The translations under genes were made by a program, and so were the position numbers. This document shows, one piece after another, positions 31,931 through 43,185 of a stretch of 64,000 nucleotides of DNA. The DNA comes from Neoceratodus forsteri (lineage: Eukaryota; Chordata; Ceratodontiformes; Ceratodontidae). The first letter of the stretch is position 1, and every line of letters starts with the position of its first letter. The notes beneath the pieces were generated by a model. It saw nothing but the letters and a program-made list of their open reading frames with translations, was not told the origin of the DNA and did no database searches. The stretch is taken from assembly GCA_016271365.2 (NCBI GenBank), contig CM057456.1, forward strand, positions 169,108,501-169,172,500, in the 5' to 3' direction.

Positions 31931-32985
31931 TGAGTAAGTTTTTAAGGTAGATTGATTTTCTCTGTCCTGAACTCAGAACAAAATGGGAGAGTATGACAGT
32001 ATATTTTCAAAGGTCGAAGCTTGCAAATATGAACAAGAAGATTTTTATGCTGGGGATATAAATTTCATTATGAACTGGGGATCGTAAATACCAGAAGCTG
32101 ATTGACCGAGAGGTTTTTGAAGCTGTGATGATATCAGGCTACATCATCACAGCTTCAAAAAAGCTTCGGCCACCAGCCTTCTTACACTCAGCGCAATGTT
32201 TTCCATCTCCCACAGTCCGCAGTCAGTCACTATTTAAAGCAAAAAACAAAACCTTGACAACTGACCCCTCCCCCTTACATTTTACCCACAGTACCTGATC
32301 TCCACAGGAAAAAGAAAACTCTCGCTCTCCTTCAGAGTGCCATGTACTGCAGTACAGAAGCAGCAGTTCCTCATGCGCTGCCACTAATCCTGTCTCCCTC
32401 TGACTGAAGAAAACTGCTGCTGACTACCACGCTAACACCACCTCAACCCACCCAGTCCTCTCGCAGACTACGCAATGACAGGTCCCACTCACTTGTAGCA
32501 AATGCCAGCTCCTCCAGTTTATTCAGCGAATGGCTGCTCCCTTTCACTTTACCCCACAGCTCAACCACTACTTCTACTTTTAGCTGCATATAGTGACACT
32601 CAGTTTGTAAGGAGGGGGTGCTCGAGGACAGTGATCCAATGTTTAACCAGCATATTTTACATATTGCAGACCATCAGCTCTTGCTAGACTTATCAGATTA
32701 CTCCTTCCTTCTTTCCAAAGCCCTGAAATCCAAAATAAACTCAGCGATTGGGGGGCAGTAACTGTGTGTTACACGTACACAACAATGGCTGGTGCCAAAC
32801 AGCAGCACACCATGCTGATGGGGAGCAACAAATGGAAACAGCACCACCTACTGCCCAAAACATGACATACACAAACATTTTTTTAATTGTCTACCTACAC
32901 TCATATAAAAACAGTATTAAAATATTTTAAAACTTTATTTTTTTTTACTTAAAATGCATAAAATATCAATTGATCCAGTCTATAA
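31930..32985. other. No gene recognised; GC-richer 300-bp core
   Basis: About 32150-32480 is richer in G+C, with a TATTTAAAG string at 32231 and CT-rich runs, and could be a promoter of something lost. It sits in the last intron of the minus-strand Myb/SANT model. I see no open frame with a recognisable domain on either strand. Confidence 0.3.
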
Positions 32986-33140
32986 TAGCAATAAGGCACC
33001 CCAGGGTGTGGTATATCATGGGACATCATCACTTCTCAGACGGTTGGATGCACTCTGCCTTCGGCCTCATGCCCAACCACCCGAGGCATGACACTATCCC
33101 ATGATATACCACACCCTGTCATGCCATATTGCCTAAATAT
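32985..33140. repeat. MITE-like inverted repeat, best copy
   Basis: The ends TAGCAATAAGGCACC and CATGCCATATTGCCTA pair imperfectly, and the inner GTGTGGTATATCATGGGA pairs perfectly with TCCCATGATATACCACAC. About 155 bp, non-coding. It lies within the long intron between exons C and D of the Myb/SANT relic. Confidence 0.75.
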
Positions 33141-36100
33141 TGCATTTCATAGCATAGCAAACTTTTTTTGCTTTTGAGTTGAGCAAAAAATGTTAGAAAA
33201 TCTTTAAATATTACACCAGTTAGCCAGTAACAATGTGCCTTTTAGTCGTGATATTCATGATGTAATACTGTACTTATGTATCATATGTAAACAGTTGCTA
33301 TATACTGGGATACAATTATATACTAATAATAGCTTTGTGCTGATTACATATGTTGTGATGTTCCAGCTTCTTCAGGTTCTGTCTCAACAGTAGCCAAAGA
33401 CCTGGTCTCCAGTGGTCCTGAGAAAAAGGTTTAATTCTTATTATATATATGTATAAAGATTATCTATCAATCAATTATGTAATCAATGTCTATTTATGAA
33501 GCTGAATCATCATTGAGACAACTTATTCACAGATTGGACCTGGATCAGGTGGTGGTTAACAGTACAAGGCAATTATAGGACATATGATTTATGGCACAGA
33601 TGGTGAGACTTGCACGTAACAACGTGCACGAGGGTTTGGGGGTTGTGATTCTAAAATATGACATTGTAGAGGACTGTGTTGACACTTGATTGTGGCTGTG
33701 TAGGGAATGACACCCTGTGGAGGGTTTTCTGGTGTTATAGCACAATGTATATCGTATATAGCACAATGTGTATTTTAAAAATAGTTTTCTCTATAAATTA
33801 AAAGAGATTGTAAAAAGGTTCTGAGAAATGCAGCTTTCTGATTGGCTCTAAACATTGCAACAAGCTTATGTTACTCTTGTATTAACATACATGTACAGGT
33901 TAACCATATGCTGAACAAGGTTTAACATTGCTTAGTAGGATTTTTATTATAATAGCAATAAGCTCTCTCAGGTGTTAAATTAATGCTCAGGTTTTTTGGT
34001 TTTTTTTTTACTTTTTGTCTTTTGTTTTATTGTGGAACAGTACAGTATTGCTTACCTTTTGAGCTGATGATGATGATGACGTCATCGTCATCAGAATGAT
34101 GTTCTTCCCCCTGCTCTGTATTGACCGGGCCTGGTAATTGCTCTGCAAGGTGAGCTCTAGTTACAGTTGCTGTTGATAGAGAAGACAAAAGACATCATAT
34201 CTGACTTCAATGGTAGCAGATTTCATTGTGTATTACCGCAATACTGATGTGTTGCTTTACTTTCTTGTATTACCGTTTAAAGATGATACACACAGTATTA
34301 TGTTTACTTGTGCTATAAACTTATTAACAATTTATGAAGCTAGTTAAGTTCAGTTTTTTTGTGTATTAATTAATAGTTATGGTTTAGGACACATTCCCCA
34401 AAACTGGGCTTCCCTGCTTTTATCCGTAGCTCGTATGCCTGGTCATTCCAGGCCCAGTCTTTTTGTGGAATCTTTCCCAGCTTCTGCAAGCGATAGAATT
34501 TTTGCCTGAGTAGCTTCCATTTGACACTACACATTCTCCACTTTTTGTCTGGCAGATATTTCTTCTTTCAGAGATGTTTTGCCACTGCCAGTCAGGTCTC
34601 CTTTCGGGGAGCATTTGTGGCCCTCATTACAATCTTTGGGTCAGCCAACTTACTAATGGCCTCTAACAGCAGTGGGATCTGGTTATCACTCCAGTAACGT
34701 GGCATGCCTGGAAAAAAGTAGAAATTGTACTAAATTATTATTAAATAGTTAACATTTAATATTCAACTGTTCCCATCTCTAAAACCCTATGCAAATGTGA
34801 AGTACTAAGCAACAGGGGAATAAACAATTATTTAAATAAAATGTGTCTAGTACATGTCATACCTAACCAGAAATAATGTATGCGTGCATCTTGCACAATT
34901 TCAAGAGTAGTTCTCTATGATGTGCCTCCACCCTTATGCTAAGGTACCTGTATACAATGTAAGCCACAGAATGCAAATAATGGTGTGAAAAGTACTGTCT
35001 GTAGTGACTGTCACACTTCACTGGAAGAAATACATGGCTGCATGCTGTGTGCCTCCAGCTCTGGTATGCCCCTATCCCAAAAGCACAGGTACCACTAAAA
35101 AATGTGCTTCACACAGATGAACTAATGGTGTTACATTTACCGCTTGTTGTCATGTAACACATAACACCCAGTACCTCATCGGCACCTGCTGTGCCACTTG
35201 AACTGTAGTATGTCCCTCTCCTCCCCCCCGCCACTTCTGAGCTAAAGTGCCTGTACACAACCTAAGTCAGAGAGGCCACATAATGATGTAAACAGTACTG
35301 TCTGTAGTGCTTGTGATGCCTGACAATGGGCAATGCATAGGTACATTCTGTGTGCTTTCAATCTGAGTATATCCCCAATCTGAAAACAGAGGTACCTGTA
35401 CACAGCGCAGCCCACAGAGGGCAGGTAATGTTGTTACATTTATCGTCTGTAGTCCCTGTCACATGCAGCATGCACTAGTCTATGGCTACATGCTGCATGC
35501 CTATAAGACTAGTATTCCTCCCCCCAAGTTACCTGAGCTAAGGTACCTGTACAGAATGTAACCAAGAGATGCCAAATAATGGTTTGTAAAGTTATGTCTG
35601 TAGTACCTGTTATGAGTAACAATGAGTGGTAAATTGGTGCATGCTATGCACCTGTACCATAATATGCCCCCCCACTGCCCGAGGTAAGGTACGTGTATGT
35701 ACACAACCTAGCTGACACAGGCCAAATAGTGGTGTGAAAAGTAACATGTGTAGTCACTGTATGCCTGATACTGAACTATGCATGGCTGTGTGGTGTACAC
35801 TTCCAACACTAGTGAGAAGCCAGTCAGAAAAGACTTGCCTGCTTCTCTTGGAAGCTGAGAAACTTGCTATACTGCAGAGAACAAACTAGAACACATTTGA
35901 GGAACTGGGAACCTGGTAAAACATAATATTGTTGGGAACTTGTTAGGAAGGTAAGCTACGCTTTCTACAGAAAGTTTCATTTTTTCTTATTGGCATTAAG
36001 AAGAGAATTGCAGGATTCCATTAAACTGTAGTAATTTTATAACCAGAGGGGGTGAAATACAACTGAAGTTGCTTGATTCCTGTGCTAGAGACCTAGGATT

Positions 36101-36547
36101 TGGAAGGATATTTGTGCAACATTTTAGAAGTGTCCTGCTGGCTGAGCAGTGAGTTAATTTTTATCCCTGGACTCAATAGAGTGGTTTGTGTAGGAGCAGT
36201 GGTTACCAGTGGCACTAGTAAATTGTGGTGTTGGTTGACTTACTATAAAGGGCAGTACTCACCAGGGTGGTGGAGCAGTGGTGTATTTGATTGTTTCTAA
36301 CAGTCACCAGTGGATGTGGCCTACCCACCCACCCTTCCCTCACCGCACCCACCCCAGGCATGAATTTCCTTTATAGCCAAGGTTCTGACATCACTTCCTC
36401 AACAGGTCTTGGGGCAGAATTGTCATATTCTTAATAACCCAGCACAGTGCATAAAAGGTAAGTACACTCTAAAAAAAAACAAAAAACAAAAAAAAATATT
36501 TTATATATTACTCATTGTATATTATAAGGAAGAGGGACATGTGAGGA

Positions 36548-37461
36548 GTGATGCAATGCACTGGCTGTCGGGCATCAGTTTTCTGGGAGACATTCTGGAA
36601 CCTGCATTGCTGCCCTATTTGCAGGCAACTGTCAGCTCTGAGGGAGGAAGTTGCCCACCTCCAGGCTGAACTGGCAAGGACTAAGGAGGCTTCCCCCGCC
36701 CAAAGAGCACCAGTTCCACAACCACTGCCTCAGAGGTTGCCATGTGTGAAGAGCAGATGGACCACAGTAGGTTCTGGGAGGGTGAGGGTGGTGGAACAGA
36801 GGTGTAGCCCCCCCAGTAGTACCTCTACACAAATCATATGTCAGCCTGGCAAATCAAGGTTCCTCTATGATGACACCCTCAGTGAAGACTAAGAAGAATG
36901 CTGGGGACATCCACAAGGGAGACCAACAAACGAGTGGCAAAGGACACCACAGGGAAAAGAAACAGCTTCTGATAGGGGACTCAATTGTTAGGGGTGTAGA
37001 CCTGGGGAAGGGAGAGGAGAGGGAAGTAAGGTGCCTGCCTGGTGCCATGGCTTGGAGGGACAGGAAGCAAATCCTCAGGATTGCAGAAGCAGCATCACAG
37101 GAGAGGGAACTAGATATCATTGTTCACCTAGGATGAATGACCTAGCTAGGCATGAGATCAGTGCAGTGCAGAATGAATTTGTGGAGTTGGGGAGGGGCCT
37201 CAGACAGGTAGCAAGCACAGTAACCTTCTCAGAGGTGCTGCCAGTCTATGGCAGGGTGAGGCTAGGGTACTGCACACCATGCAGTTTAATGAATGGTTGC
37301 AAAACTGGTGCAAAGCACAGGGCTTTGGCTTCATTGGGGACTGGGGGTCCACCTGGAGAGATGAAGGTCTATACTGGCATGATGGTGTGCATCTGTCCAG
37401 GAAGGGAAACAAGCTCATAGGTGACAGGTTTAAAGGCTTCCTTGGCAAGCTTTTAAACTAG
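36548..37461 (+). pseudogene. CR1 ORF1: zinc-finger and SGNH esterase-like protein, broken
   Basis: The N terminus has a paired-cysteine finger (CTGC then CCPICRQLSALREEVAHLQA, a zinc finger and short coiled coil), typical of CR1 ORF1. After a frameshift near 36880 comes an SGNH-hydrolase domain: block I IGDSIVRGVD (about 36975), a broken block III (IVHLG then a stop, where GTND is expected, 37128), SAVQNEFVELGRGLRQVAS, and after another shift GFGFIGDWGSTWRDEG and block V DGVHLSRKGN. The esterase may help RNP handling or membrane contact; its role in CR1 is not settled. At least three lesions make this copy inactive. Confidence 0.88.
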
Positions 37462-37651
37462 CTAAGGGGGGAGGTGCTGATAGGAAACAGGAAAGTTCAA
37501 TCCTCACCCCACAAAACATGGCAGGTAGTAGGGTAAACATTGAGGTACAGAGCTTGATAGAGGGCAGGATGGGGTAAATAGAAAAATATACAAGGGCAAT
37601 AACAGCAGGGATGGGGTAAAAAAGGATAAAGCCAACATTAAATGGAGGGCA

Positions 37652-40094
37652 ATGAGTACCAATGCCCGTAGTCTTGTAAACAAGCTTCCAGAACTAGTAG
37701 CCCTGATGGAAGAGCAACACTTGGATATTGTGGCAGTCACAGAAACATGGTACACAGAGAACCATGACTGGGATGTCAACATACCAGGGTACACAATCTA
37801 CAGAAGGGACAGGGAGGGTAAAAGAAGAGGTGGAGTAGTTCTCTACATAAGGGAAGGGATCAAAGCTACAGAACTAAAAAGTAAAGGGGAGGACAAGATG
37901 TACTCTGGGTCACCTTGGAGACAGGGAACAGCATCGCAATCTGCACAGGGGTTGTATACAGACCCCCATCTCAAGGGGAGGAAATGGACAAGAAAATGAT
38001 AGAGGGAATTCTCAAAATGGTTGAAAAAGGGGAGATAATGTTGATGGGGGACCTAAATATGCCAGATGTTAACTGGACAACATGTACTGCAGCCACATCC
38101 AAGAGCAGGGTCATTCTCGATGCCCTACAGGGGGCATGCCTTAGACAGCTAGTGGTGGAACCCACTTGGGAGGGAGCAATATTAGACCTGGTATTCTCAA
38201 ATGGAGAGAGGATCACAAATTTAGAAGTCAGTAGACATCTGGGAACAAGCGACCACTGCACAGTGTGCTTCACAATAAACACAGCTGTGGAGACAAGCCA
38301 TATAAAGACAAGGACACTGGACTTTAGAAGGGCTGACTTTGGCATAATGGGTGAATACCTGAGGAATGCATTAGCAAATGGCCAGAAAAGGAGGGGTGAA
38401 AGAACAATGGAGAAAAATCAAAACTGCCATCATGGAGGCAACAAGCCTTTGTGTGAAACAAATAAAGAAAACAAAGCAGAATAAAAAACCTGTATGGTTC
38501 TCAAAAGAGGTGTCAGGGAAGGTTAAGGAGAAAAAGGCTGCATTCAAAAAGTATAAGGAATCACAGAAGGAGCACAACAGGGAACTGTATCAATTAAAGC
38601 AGAAAGAAGTGGGGAAGACAGTCAGAATAGCAAAGACTGAAAACCGAGAACAAAATAGCCAACTCAGTTAAGAAGGGGATAAAACCTTTTATAGGTACAT
38701 TAGGGAGCATAGAAAGGTTAAGGGAGGGATAGTGAAGATTAATAAAGGAGAGGGGAGGTGGGCAGAGGGAGACAGTGAAAAGGCAGAGATACTGAATGAA
38801 TACTTTTGCTCAGTATTCACAAAACAAGAAGAGGAGGAGGAGGAGTTACCTAAACCAAACAATAGAAGCACTCTGGGTAGTGGGGTTGATGCCAGTCCAT
38901 TTACAGAAGAAAGAGTCCTGAAAGAACTCCTAAAACTCAAGGTGGACAAAGCAATGGGGTCTGACGGTATTCACCCTAGAATCCTAACAGAGCTAAGGGA
39001 GGACCTAGTGACACCACTAACCACACTTTTTAACAAATCATGGGAAGATGTGGTGGTACCTGAGGACTGGAGGAGGGCAGATGTGATTCCCCTTCACAAA
39101 AGTGGGAGCAAGGCAGAAGCAAGAAACTACAGACCTGTTAGTTTGACCTCAGTGGTGGGGAAAATGATGGAATCACTTCTGAAAGAAAGAATTGTTCAGT
39201 ACTTAGAGGTCAGCCGGGCACAGGACCCAAAGCAGCATGGATTCACAGCAGGAAGATCATGTCAGATGACTCTAATTGATTTCTTTGACTGGGTGACCAA
39301 AGTAATAGACCAGGGAGGGGCTGTGGATATGGCCTACCTAGACTTTAGCAAGGCATTTGACACAGTCCCGCAAAAGATTAATAATCAAGTTAGCCAGCCT
39401 GGGAGTGGGTCCCAGGGTGGTAGCCTGGGTATCAAACTGGCTGCACAACAGGACACAGAAGGTAATAGTGAATGGAACACATTCTGAAGAAAGGGGGGTT
39501 ACTAGTGGAGTACCTCAGGGCTCAGTACTGGGTCCAGTCCTCTTTAACGTCTTTATAGGTGACATTGCAGAGGGTCTGGAAGAAAAGGTATGCCTCTTTG
39601 AAGGTGACACAAAGATCTGTAACAGAGTTGATACACAAGGTGGGGTAGAAAGGATGAGAAGGGACTTGGCAAGGTTGGAGGAATGGTCAGACATATGGCA
39701 ACTTAGATTCAATGCAAAGAAGTGCAAAGTAATGCACCTGGGAAATAAAAATCCAGGAGAAGAGTATGCAATAGCAGGGGAGGTACTAACAACAACAATA
39801 ATGGAAAGGGATCCGGGTGTAGTCATATCAGATGGCCTAAAGGTGGGTAAGCAATGTGAGGAGTCAGTAAGGACTGTGGTGCATAGGGAAGGGCATCACA
39901 AGTAGAAAAAGAGAAATGGTTATCCCTCTGTACAGACAGTTGGTGAGACCCCATCTGGAGTACTGCGTGCAGTTTTGGAGACTTCATCTACGCAAGGACA
40001 TAGACAGGATGGAAGCAGTCCAGAGGAGGGCAACTAAAATTGTGCAGGGTCTACATCACAAACCATATGAAGAGAGACTGAGAGAGCTTAATAT
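37652..40094 (+). pseudogene. CR1 ORF2, first part: endonuclease and reverse transcriptase
   Basis: AP endonuclease: STNARSLVNKLPELVALMEE, VAVTETWYTENHDW (37652-37890), then in another frame VVYRPPSQGEEM, LMGDLNMPDVNW, and SDHCTV (38226-38270). Linker KKPVWFSKEVSGKVKEKKAA. RT: MGSDGIHPRILTEL, RNYRPVSLTSVVGKMMES, HGFTAGRSCQM, AYLDFSKAFDTV (38732-39370), then SGVPQGSVLGPVLFN and LFEGDTKIC (39500-39615), where FADD has become FEGD. The C-terminal part [13 protein letters not shown] and [20 protein letters not shown] runs to 40094, where the SINE interrupts it. Several frameshifts are present. Confidence 0.92.
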
Positions 40095-40320
40095 TTATTT
40101 TTATTTATTTAGTTTTTGTTGATCGGGTAAGTGCACTAGACAAATCCTGCCTATTTTCAGGCACGACCCGGGGGAGGGGGATATGGATGAATGCCAACTG
40201 ACCTTGAACCAGATTAAGCTGTTGGTGGTATTTTTAGTGAATGAGGGAAATTTGACCAGGACACCGGGGAAATTCCCCGACTCTTGCTTCCTGTGAGCAG
40301 GGGACCCTTTGTCTGCGGGA

Positions 40321-40333
40321 CCAAGATGGCAGC
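40321..40333 (+). promoter_or_regulatory. YY1-like site at the LINE 5' end
   Basis: CCAAGATGGCAGC, 35-47 bases from the inferred 5' end, matches the YY1 core CAAGATGGC. In human L1 a YY1 site at the very start of the 5' UTR sets the transcription start. The same role here is an inference by analogy. Confidence 0.45.
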
Positions 40334-40336
40334 TCC

Positions 40337-43161
40337 ATGGATCCTGGTGTGGAAGTGTTGCAGACAGGAGAGCAGGCCTCCTCTCCTGGTCTGAATTCAA
40401 CAGGGCTGAAGATGAAATTTTGGGTGAAAGTACTACTATCCCTGAAGGAAATAGTATGGATATTTATATGTCTACAGAAGGATTATGTGTGGAACCTGGT
40501 TTGGATATTGAAAAAGATGCAGCAGGTAACTTGGAATCACGACAACAAAAACTTTTTCAGCTTGTATTAGTTGAAGAGGAGTGTCATTTGCTGGAAAAAC
40601 GTTTGGAAGAAAAATTAAATATTTTACAGTCTGGAGTGTCTTCTGTCAACCCAAATTTCAGGCCTGTCAAACTAGCAGATGGCACAGCTGCTCCTGAATC
40701 TACTACAGCAGGGCTGGGTGAGTTTTCAAATGCTTTCTCTAAGGCTGGCAGTAAAAACACCTTTAGTGGTGAGTGCCAAAAGCGTAAAGTTTCTAGTCCA
40801 CCTGTTCCCCTTTCTGTTTATGGTACAGTGCAGGAAAAAAATGTTCAAGGTTGTTTACAAGCTGAATCACGGCTACCGATTCAATCTAAGCCACCGACTG
40901 CACCAGTAAATGCCTGCTCTGATGTGTCTATTTCCAAGGCTGGCAGTTACAACACCTTTAATGGTGTGTGCCAAAAGCCTGAAGACTTCGGTTTACTAGC
41001 TCCCCTTTCTGATCTTGGGACCATATCTGGGTCTAAAAATGCTCAAGTTAACTCACAGGCTGAAATGCAGCTCCCGGTCTTTTCCAAGCCATTGACGGCT
41101 CAAGCACAGCTGTCAATAATGAGCCAGGAGGTTTCTGTAGCAACGGCCTAGGTGTCAAAGAAAACGAGCTAGGGCTTAGAGTCTGACTTGCAGGTGAATA
41201 CATCAGCTCACCCTGCAGAGCAAAAAGTGCATGGCTCAGTTGTTGGGGTCCCACATGAAAAATCCTCTACAGTGGTTCCACCGGACTTTACAATTTCAAA
41301 GACAGCAGGGTTTGTTTTTAGACAACCAAACCCTGCAGAACAGGGGATGGCAACAATCTACCAAACCAGGTTAAACACACAAGAGAATGCTACAGAATTT
41401 TTGTTTGGGAACAAAAAATCTGAGAGTGCTGTACTAGAGAAGAAGAATTTAAAATCCACGGATAAGGCTCACCAGGTCGCTTTCCTTTTTGATAAAAACA
41501 CGATCTCTGGCCCTGGGGAGAATATTTCTGAGATGGCTTCATGGACACTGCAAAAAGCCCTTTCAGGGGCAGGATGGACTAGATCCACAAAAGGAATATG
41601 GATTCCAGACCCTGCGTGGGATATTTCTTTCTCCCAAGCCACAGCAGAATGGAAGCCTGGGGTTTCTTCCAGGCCTGTATTAAATACTCCTATTCATTCT
41701 GACTCCCATACTACAATTGTGTCCCGTGCCTCAGAACTGATTTGGGACAGCTCTAAAACAGTCTCTACTGACTCTTTTCCACCTTTGATACCTGGGGCAC
41801 AGGGGGTTGGAGAGAAACCCCCTCCTTTGTTGTCAGACCAGTCACGAGAATCTAAACCCTTACTGTCTGAGCTTTTTTCTAATACTAAACAAGTGGCTGC
41901 TCCCCGCAGGAATGCAGTGCGGATAAGCTATAAGGGGGGTTTGGAAAATCGACCTGATAGATATCATGTGGGGAAAATTTTATTAAAGGATTCTCTGCAT
42001 TTCTCTCCAAAGGAAGTTTATGCTTTTATCAATATTTCAGGAGACGATAATTATGACGTTAGTTTTCAAACATCTTATGTACTAGATTTGTTCTGGGAGA
42101 GGTATGGGCAAGTCAAGACATCTCCGACATGGACCCCTTTTGTAGTTATACCTCTGACTAAACCTTTAATTAAGTATGTGACTGTTATGTTTCGTAACGA
42201 AGGAGTTCATGTCGAAGATATCACATACTGGTTATCACAGAAATGTGAAATACTCAGTTCACCAGAAGCCATTTTGGATGGAGAGCTTTTCTGGACTGGG
42301 GGGTGGAAGTATAAGGTAAAACTACGGCAGGGTGAAACAGGAATAGAGCATATTCCAAACTCCCTCCTTTTGGGCAGAGACAGTGGGGTCTGTTTTTATG
42401 CAGGTCAACCCCGGGCCTGCTATAGGTGTGGTTCTCGCACTCATCTTTCAAGCACTTGTGACAAACCCCATTGCAACAACTGTGGGGAAATTGGTCACAG
42501 CATTATACAGTGTGCTAACCATACTTGCTGTGACCTTTGTGAGGAATATGGGCATGTCTTCAGTGACTGCCATTGGGCAGCCCGTAACAAAGCAAGCTGT
42601 ATTAGCCCTGAGCTTCTCATCCAGCAAGCTAGCAGATTTGGTGGACCCTGCTCAACCTGGCCCCAGTACCTTAAATGATATTTCTCAAACCTCCCCCCAT
42701 CCCACCCACCCTTTGGTCTTCTAATCCCCACAAGGATCTTCCTGACTCCCTTCTTCTCTACATCCCAAACTCCATCCACAGATCCCTTAGTGATTGCTAT
42801 TGATTTAGAATCACAAGAGGTTTTGAACCAGGCTCCAGTACAACAAATCATGAAACCAGATATGCTCACTCCAGTTTGTTATTCAGATATGTCCATTCCT
42901 CAAAAGATGGTACTAGTGTACCTTTTTGGACCCCTTGCCTTGTAGAAGATCTTCTAGATTTTCTAAATCCATTCCCTCGGATCCCCCCCACCCCAGTGGA
43001 ATCTAAAAATTCATATGCTGCCTTGTTTACCCCTTGGGGAGACTCTGAAATGGAAGTGGGGGATTCAGATTCCCAAAAATCCTTTAATGACCAAGGTCAG
43101 AAAAAAAAATGTAGATGGTGATTATAAAGGGAAAAAAAAGAAAAAGAGGAAAAAGGCCTAG
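40337..43161 (+). pseudogene. LINE ORF1: RNA-binding protein with three CCHC knuckles
   Basis: The likely start is the ATG at 40337 (MDPGVEVLQTGEQASS), shifting to the main frame near 40405. The main frame runs 40410-42678 with in-frame TAGs at 41149 and 41170. Two diverged internal repeats occur (SKAGSKNTFSGECQK and SKAGSYNTFNGVCQK). The C-terminal half has an RRM-like or DUF4283-like region (VTVMFRNEGVHVEDITYWLS) and three zinc knuckles CX2CX4HX4C: CYRCGSRTHLSSTC, CNNCGEIGHSIIQC, CDLCEEYGHVFSDC (42418-42580). A Pro-rich and acidic tail in shifting frames ends in KKKKKRKKA at 43161. It should coat the element RNA. Confidence 0.82.
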
Positions 43162-43185
43162 GTACTCTTTCTAATGGAATTTTGA

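Larger units (their letters stand above)
30848..34707 (-). pseudogene. Decayed Myb/SANT-like DNA-binding gene, four-exon model
   Basis: Exon A (34707-34393) follows a TTTTTTCCAG acceptor and starts near an ATG at 34705. It reads PRYWSDNQIPLLLEAISKL, then a TGA after PRKET, VAKHL then a second TGA, KKYLPDKKWRMCSVKWKLL and DWAWNDQAYELRIKAGKP: a tryptophan-spaced Myb/SANT (trihelix-like) domain. It ends at AAT|GTGTCC. Exon B (34169-34056; CAACAG acceptor, AAAAG|GTAAGC donor) encodes an acidic stretch and DDDDVIIIISS. Exon C (from 33417, TTTTTCTCAG acceptor) gives PLETRSLATVETEPEEAG and reaches a TAA, or splices at AT|GTAATC. Exon D (30910-30848) lies between TTTCTACAG and GTATGT. Phases agree at A-B, B-C and C-D, which chance would rarely give. 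It may be a transposon partner protein or a lost host gene. Confidence 0.6.

Noticed and set aside
32150..32480. A host promoter or CpG island
   Set aside because: G+C is only modestly raised, CpG is scarce, and no exon with a recognisable protein follows on either strand.
36970..37461. Host esterase gene
   Set aside because: The SGNH domain sits between a CR1 zinc-finger ORF1 start and CR1 ORF2, so it belongs to the retrotransposon.
42383..42724. Overlapping 113-codon frame in the LINE ORF1
   Set aside because: It is a shifted reading of the zinc-knuckle region; only its last part may represent the ORF1 tail after a frameshift.
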